From Clostridiales bacterium UBA1246 (GTDB lineage Bacteria; Bacillota; Clostridia; Oscillospirales; Oscillospiraceae): 5,327 nucleotides of DNA. The position numbers were made by a program, and so were the translations under genes. The DNA is taken from contig DBWE01000162.1 in the NCBI GenBank assembly GCA_002308315.1, positions 3,262-8,588 of the forward strand. The letters run 5' to 3'. The notes under the pieces were generated by a model. It was not told the origin of the DNA. It saw only the letters and a program-made list of their open reading frames with translations, and ran no database searches. This document shows positions 1-5,327 of the stretch, piece after piece (within the stretch, counting starts at the first letter, position 1; each line of letters opens with the position of its first letter).

Positions 1-2156
1 CAGGCGTCCCCGCGGCTGCGCGCCGCGCCGACGCAGTAGTCTCCCTCCCGCAGCGTTATGCCGCGCACTCCCACGGCCGTGCGGCCCATGGGCCTGACGT
101 CGGTCTCGTTGAAGCAGATGGCCATGCCGTCGTGCGTGGCGATCACCATGCGCTGCCCGCCGTCCGTTTCGCATACGTAGATCAGCTCGTCGCCCTCGTC
201 GAGATTGAGCGCGCGTATACCCACGTTGCGTATGTTTTTCAGCTCGCTGAAGCACATGCGCTTTACCGTGCCCTGCCGCGTTACGAACACAAGGTACTTG
301 TCCTGCGGGAATTCGCGTATGCTTATCATGGCGTTGACCTGCTCTCCGGGCTCGGTGGGGATGACGTTTATGATATTGGTGCCCTTGGCGGTCCTGCCGG
401 CCTCGGGGATGAGGTATCCCTTCTTGCGGTATACTCTGCCGGTATTCGTAAAGAAGAGTATATAGTCGTGGGAGGAGGCCGTGAAAATGGTCTCCACATA
501 GTCCTCTTCCTTGGTGGTCATGCCGGTGATCCCCCTGCCGCCGCGCTTCTGCGCGCGGTAGGTGTCGGCGGGCATGCGCTTGATATACCCGCTGTGGGAC
601 AGGGTATATACGCAGGTCTCTTCTTCTATGAGGTCCTCGATGTCTATCTCGTCCTCTACGTCCTGTATCTCGGTAAGCCGCTCGTCGCCGAACTTTTTCA
701 CGACCTCGGTCAGCTCGTCCTTAAGCACGCCCTTGATCTTTTCGGGATCCGCCAGCAGCGATTCGTAATAGTGTATGCGGTCCTCTATCTCGTCGTACTC
801 CGCCTTGAGCTTTTCCCTGTCCAGTCCCTGCAGCTGTCTCAGACGCATTTCGAGTATCGCCTGGGTCTGCACCTCGTCCAGACCGAAGCGCGCCATCAGT
901 TTTTCCTTGGCGTCGTCGTAGCTTTCGCGGATTATGCGTATGACCTCGTCGATATTATCCTGAGCGATGAGCAGACCTTCGAGCAGATGCGCGCGCTCGC
1001 GGGCTTTTTTCAGATCGTACTCGGTACGGCGGGTGATCACGCTCTCCTGGAAGGTCAGATATTCCTGGAGTATCTGCTTGAGGGAGAGTATGCGCGGCTG
1101 AGTCTGATCATCCACCAGCGCCAGCAGCGTCACGGCAAAGGTCGTCTGCATCTGCGTCTGCGCGAAGAGCCGGTTGAGCACCACCTGCGCGTTGGCGTCG
1201 CGCTTGAGCTCGATGACTATGCGCATGCCGTTCCTGTCGGACTCGTCGCGGATATCGCTGATGTCGTCGAGGCGCTTGTCGTTGACCTGCTCGGCCATCG
1301 AGGCGATGAGCTGGCGCTTGTTCACCTGATACGGCAGCTCGGTAACTATTATGCGCGTGCGGCCGGAGCCGAATTCCTCAAGCTCTGTCCTGGCGCGCAC
1401 GGTAACGCGGCCGCGGCCCGTGGCGTACGCGGCGCGTATGCCGGAGCGGCCCATTATTATGCCCTTGGTCGGGAAATCCGGACCCTTGATGTGTTCCATC
1501 AGATCGGCGAGCTCCGCGTCGGGATTGTCGAGCAGGCATATCGCCGCGTTGACTGTCTCGGTAAGGTTGTGGGGCGGGATATTCGTCGCCATGCCCACGG
1601 CTATGCCCGACGAGCCGTTCACCAGCAGGTTGGGTATGCGCGAGGGCAGCACGACGGGCTCCGAGCGGGTCTCGTCGAAGTTGGGAACGAAATCGACGGT
1701 GTCCTTCTCTATCTCTCTGAGCATTTCGGAGGATATTTTCGCCATCCTCGATTCGGTGTACCTGTACGCGGCGGGCGGATCTCCGTCCACCGAGCCGAAG
1801 TTTCCGTGCCCGTCGATGAGCGGATAGCGCATGGAAAAGCTCTGGGCCATGCGCACCAGCGCGTCGTAAACCGAGGCGTCGCCGTGGGGATGATAGCGGC
1901 CCAGCACGTCGCCGACGGCCGTCGCGCACTTGCGCACGGGCTTGTCGTAGGTCAGTCCGTCCTCATACATCGCGTAGAGTATGCGGCGGTGGACGGGCTT
2001 GAGTCCGTCTCTGACGTCCGGCAGAGCTCTGCCGACTATGACCGACATGGCATAGTCGATATAGCTCTTTTCCATTTCCCTGACGATCTCGGAATCGACT
2101 ATGGTCTGATCGGGGAAAGCGATGTCTTCCGGTCTGTAATCTCTGTTCTTCGCCAT
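1..2156 (-). CDS. gyrA: DNA gyrase subunit A (partial, C-terminus beyond left edge)
   Basis: This is the breakage-reunion subunit of DNA gyrase, which with GyrB introduces ATP-driven negative supercoils into chromosomal DNA in the cytoplasm. About 718 codons are present; the family is usually about 800-850 residues, so roughly the last 100 are missing. Seen in order: the N-terminal winged-helix/quinolone region, with [10 protein letters not shown] at residues 89-98; catalytic Tyr133 preceded by Arg132 (codons 1758-1763); the intercalating Ile185 in GIAVG; the tower; a coiled-coil region around residues 350-500; and the GyrA box QKRGGRG at 536-542, followed by beta-pinwheel blades ([29 protein letters not shown]). 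The GyrA box separates it from topoisomerase IV ParC. The ATG at 2154-2156 gives the expected N-terminus and has AAAGGAG 12 nt upstream. The residue equivalent to E. coli Ser83 is Ala94. It lies 60 bp after gyrB and is probably cotranscribed with it. I saw no frameshift or internal stop. Confidence 0.98.
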   Translation of the reverse strand, partial: MAKNRDYRPEDIAFPDQTIVDSEIVREMEKSYIDYAMSVIVGRALPDVRDGLKPVHRRILYAMYEDGLTYDKPVRKCATAVGDVLGRYHPHGDASVYDALVRMAQSFSMRYPLIDGHGNFGSVDGDPPAAYRYTESRMAKISSEMLREIEKDTVDFVPNFDETRSEPVVLPSRIPNLLVNGSSGIAVGMATNIPPHNLTETVNAAICLLDNPDAELADLMEHIKGPDFPTKGIIMGRSGIRAAYATGRGRVTVRARTELEEFGSGRTRIIVTELPYQVNKRQLIASMAEQVNDKRLDDISDIRDESDRNGMRIVIELKRDANAQVVLNRLFAQTQMQTTFAVTLLALVDDQTQPRILSLKQILQEYLTFQESVITRRTEYDLKKARERAHLLEGLLIAQDNIDEVIRIIRESYDDAKEKLMARFGLDEVQTQAILEMRLRQLQGLDREKLKAEYDEIEDRIHYYESLLADPEKIKGVLKDELTEVVKKFGDERLTEIQDVEDEIDIEDLIEEETCVYTLSHSGYIKRMPADTYRAQKRGGRGITGMTTKEEDYVETIFTASSHDYILFFTNTGRVYRKKGYLIPEAGRTAKGTNIINVIPTEPGEQVNAMISIREFPQDKYLVFVTRQGTVKRMCFSELKNIRNVGIRALNLDEGDELIYVCETDGGQRMVIATHDGMAICFNETDVRPMGRTAVGVRGITLREGDYCVGAARSRGDA

Positions 2157-2168
2157 TTTATGTCTCGG

Positions 2169-2175
2169 CTCCTTT
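2169..2175 (-). promoter_or_regulatory. Shine-Dalgarno site of gyrA
   Basis: AAAGGAG reads on the minus strand, 12 nt before the gyrA ATG. This is somewhat longer than the usual 5-10 nt spacing, but it is the best match near this start, and the start itself is fixed by the normal GyrA N-terminus. It lies in the 60-bp gap between gyrB and gyrA, where no promoter-like -35/-10 pair is evident. This supports translation of gyrA from the gyrB transcript. Confidence 0.7.
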
Positions 2176-2205
2176 GCCAGCGGAGCGTTCCTTTCTTACG
2201 GGATG

Positions 2206-2216
2206 GACCGCGGCGG

Positions 2217-2218
<2 letters not shown>
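2206..2218 (-). other. Small GC hairpin over the gyrB stop codon
   Basis: GACCGC and GCGGTC form an inverted repeat with a single central base. In RNA it would more likely fold as a 4-bp GACC/GGTC stem with a 5-nt loop. It covers the TGA stop codon of gyrB and is not followed by a run of U, so it is not an intrinsic terminator. A role in mRNA stability or processing between gyrB and gyrA is possible but unproven; chance in GC-rich DNA is also plausible. Confidence 0.35.
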
Positions 2219-4493
<2,275 letters not shown>

Positions 4494-4494
<1 letters not shown>

Positions 4495-5327
4495 CAGACG
4501 AATTTTCCTTCCCTTACGCGAATGACGCGCCCTCCCGTGCGCCGGAGTATCTCGTCGCCGGAGCAGCAGCTGATGAGCACCTGGCCGCCGGAAATGCAGT
4601 TGAGCACGTATTCCTGCCGGACCTCGTCAAGCTCGCTGAGCACGTCGTCCAGAAGCAGCACCGGGTATTCTCCGAGCTCCTCGAAGCTGATCTCCCGCTC
4701 GGCCAGCTTCATTGCCAGCGCCGCGGTCCTGATCTGACCCTGGGAGGCAAATTTTGCGGCGGGCAGTCCGTTCACCGTGATGATCAGATCGTCCCTGTGT
4801 ACTCCGGAAAGGCACTGTCCCGACTCCAGCTCGGCGCGCCGGTGGCTCTCCTGGTGCTCCAGGAGCCTGTCGAGTATTTCCGCCCGGCTCAGCTTCAGAG
4901 GATCCGCGATAGTGCTCACCGTGCGGTACAGCATGCGCAGCTGTTCGTTATTGCCGGAAATGTCTCTGTGCACGGTGAATGCCGCCTCGGCCGCCCTTGC
5001 GCACCAGGCGGCGCGGTAGCGGATGATGTCCGCTCCGCATTTCGCCATATTCAGGCTGAATTCATCCAGCACGTCGAGCATGTCCGGCCTGTCCCGGTAG
5101 TCCCGGAGTATCTTCGACTTTTCCTCCAGATGCTTGTTGAAGGCGGCGAGTATCTCGGCGTATTTCGGCCTGAGCTGGCTTATGGCCAGATCCATGAAGC
5201 GCCGTCTTTCGGCCGCCCCGCCCTTGACGAGCTCAAGATCGTCCGGGCAGAACAGCACGCAGCAAAATCTCCCCGAGAGGGACCAGGCGTTTTTCATTTT
5301 CACGCCGTTTACGAAGATCTTTTTTCT
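4494..5327 (-). CDS. recF: RecF DNA replication/repair ATPase (partial, N-terminus beyond right edge)
   Basis: RecF is an SMC/ABC-like ATPase that, with RecO and RecR, helps load RecA at single-strand gaps and supports restart of stalled forks. The window holds 277 codons plus the TGA stop; the family is about 360-375 residues, so roughly the first 90 are missing, including Walker A. The frame is open to the window edge and begins RKKIFVNGV, which matches internal RecF sequence, so the GTG at 5301-5303 is not the real start. Seen in order: the FCPDDLELVKG and ERRRFMD segments typical of RecF; helical arm residues in the middle; the SGVHRDD motif; the ABC signature SQGQIRT (codons 4725-4745); and Walker B with D-loop, LLLDDVLSELDE (about 4626-4661). 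The stop overlaps the remB start. In this gene order dnaN and dnaA would be expected upstream, outside the window. Confidence 0.97.

Noticed and set aside
1378..1929. A 183-codon minus-strand frame within gyrA
   Set aside because: Out-of-frame shadow of the gyrA N-terminal region; Arg-rich composition typical of a shifted frame in GC-rich DNA.
1..2156. Topoisomerase IV subunit ParC as an alternative to GyrA
   Set aside because: The GyrA box and the following beta-pinwheel repeats, plus linkage to gyrB beside recF, identify GyrA.
4725..4745. RecF signature SQGQIRT instead of SQGQQRT as a functional oddity
   Set aside because: This position varies across RecF proteins (E. coli differs here too), so it is not evidence of altered function.
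5301..5303. GTG as the start of recF
   Set aside because: The frame continues upstream to the window edge with recognisable RecF sequence, and starting here would remove the Walker A region.

Overview
The window is a slice of a standard bacterial replication-origin gene cluster. It lies entirely on the minus strand, so it reads right to left: recF (3' three quarters) - remB (DUF370) - gyrB (complete) - gyrA (about the first 718 codons). Nothing convincing is coded on the plus strand. The order recF-remB-gyrB-gyrA is the classic oriC-proximal arrangement of Firmicutes, where dnaA and dnaN normally sit just upstream of recF. If that holds here, they lie beyond the right edge. The remB/DUF370 gene, the GyrA and GyrB motif variants and the GC-rich DNA together suggest a GC-rich member of class Clostridia, perhaps Oscillospirales- or Christensenellales-like. 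That placement is an inference and was not tested by a search.

Layout from right to left. recF runs off the right edge, lacking its Walker A N-terminus, and ends at 4494. It overlaps the remB start by one base (TGATG). remB (4492-4219) is followed by a 58-bp gap with two small GC-rich hairpins and the gyrB ribosome binding site. gyrB (4160-2217) encodes a full 647-residue ATPase subunit of gyrase. A 60-bp gap with a hairpin at the gyrB stop codon and a Shine-Dalgarno site leads into gyrA (2156 to the left edge), which is cut inside its C-terminal beta-pinwheel. No promoter or intrinsic terminator is evident between the genes, so the whole stretch is probably one transcript. No stretch above 60 bp lacks a gene.

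GyrA and GyrB form the A2B2 gyrase that adds negative supercoils. RecF loads recombination functions at gaps in damaged or stalled DNA. RemB belongs to a small family of regulators. Reading frames appear intact throughout. I see no mobile element, CRISPR array, RNA gene, phage gene or undescribed system.

The points worth a second look are small. Natural residue choices occur at gyrase drug-contact positions (Ala94 in GyrA, Trp457 and Lys146 in GyrB). Codon use is odd: no UUA, CUA or UCA in about 1,730 codons, yet AUA is frequent. Small hairpins sit on the stop codons of remB and gyrB.
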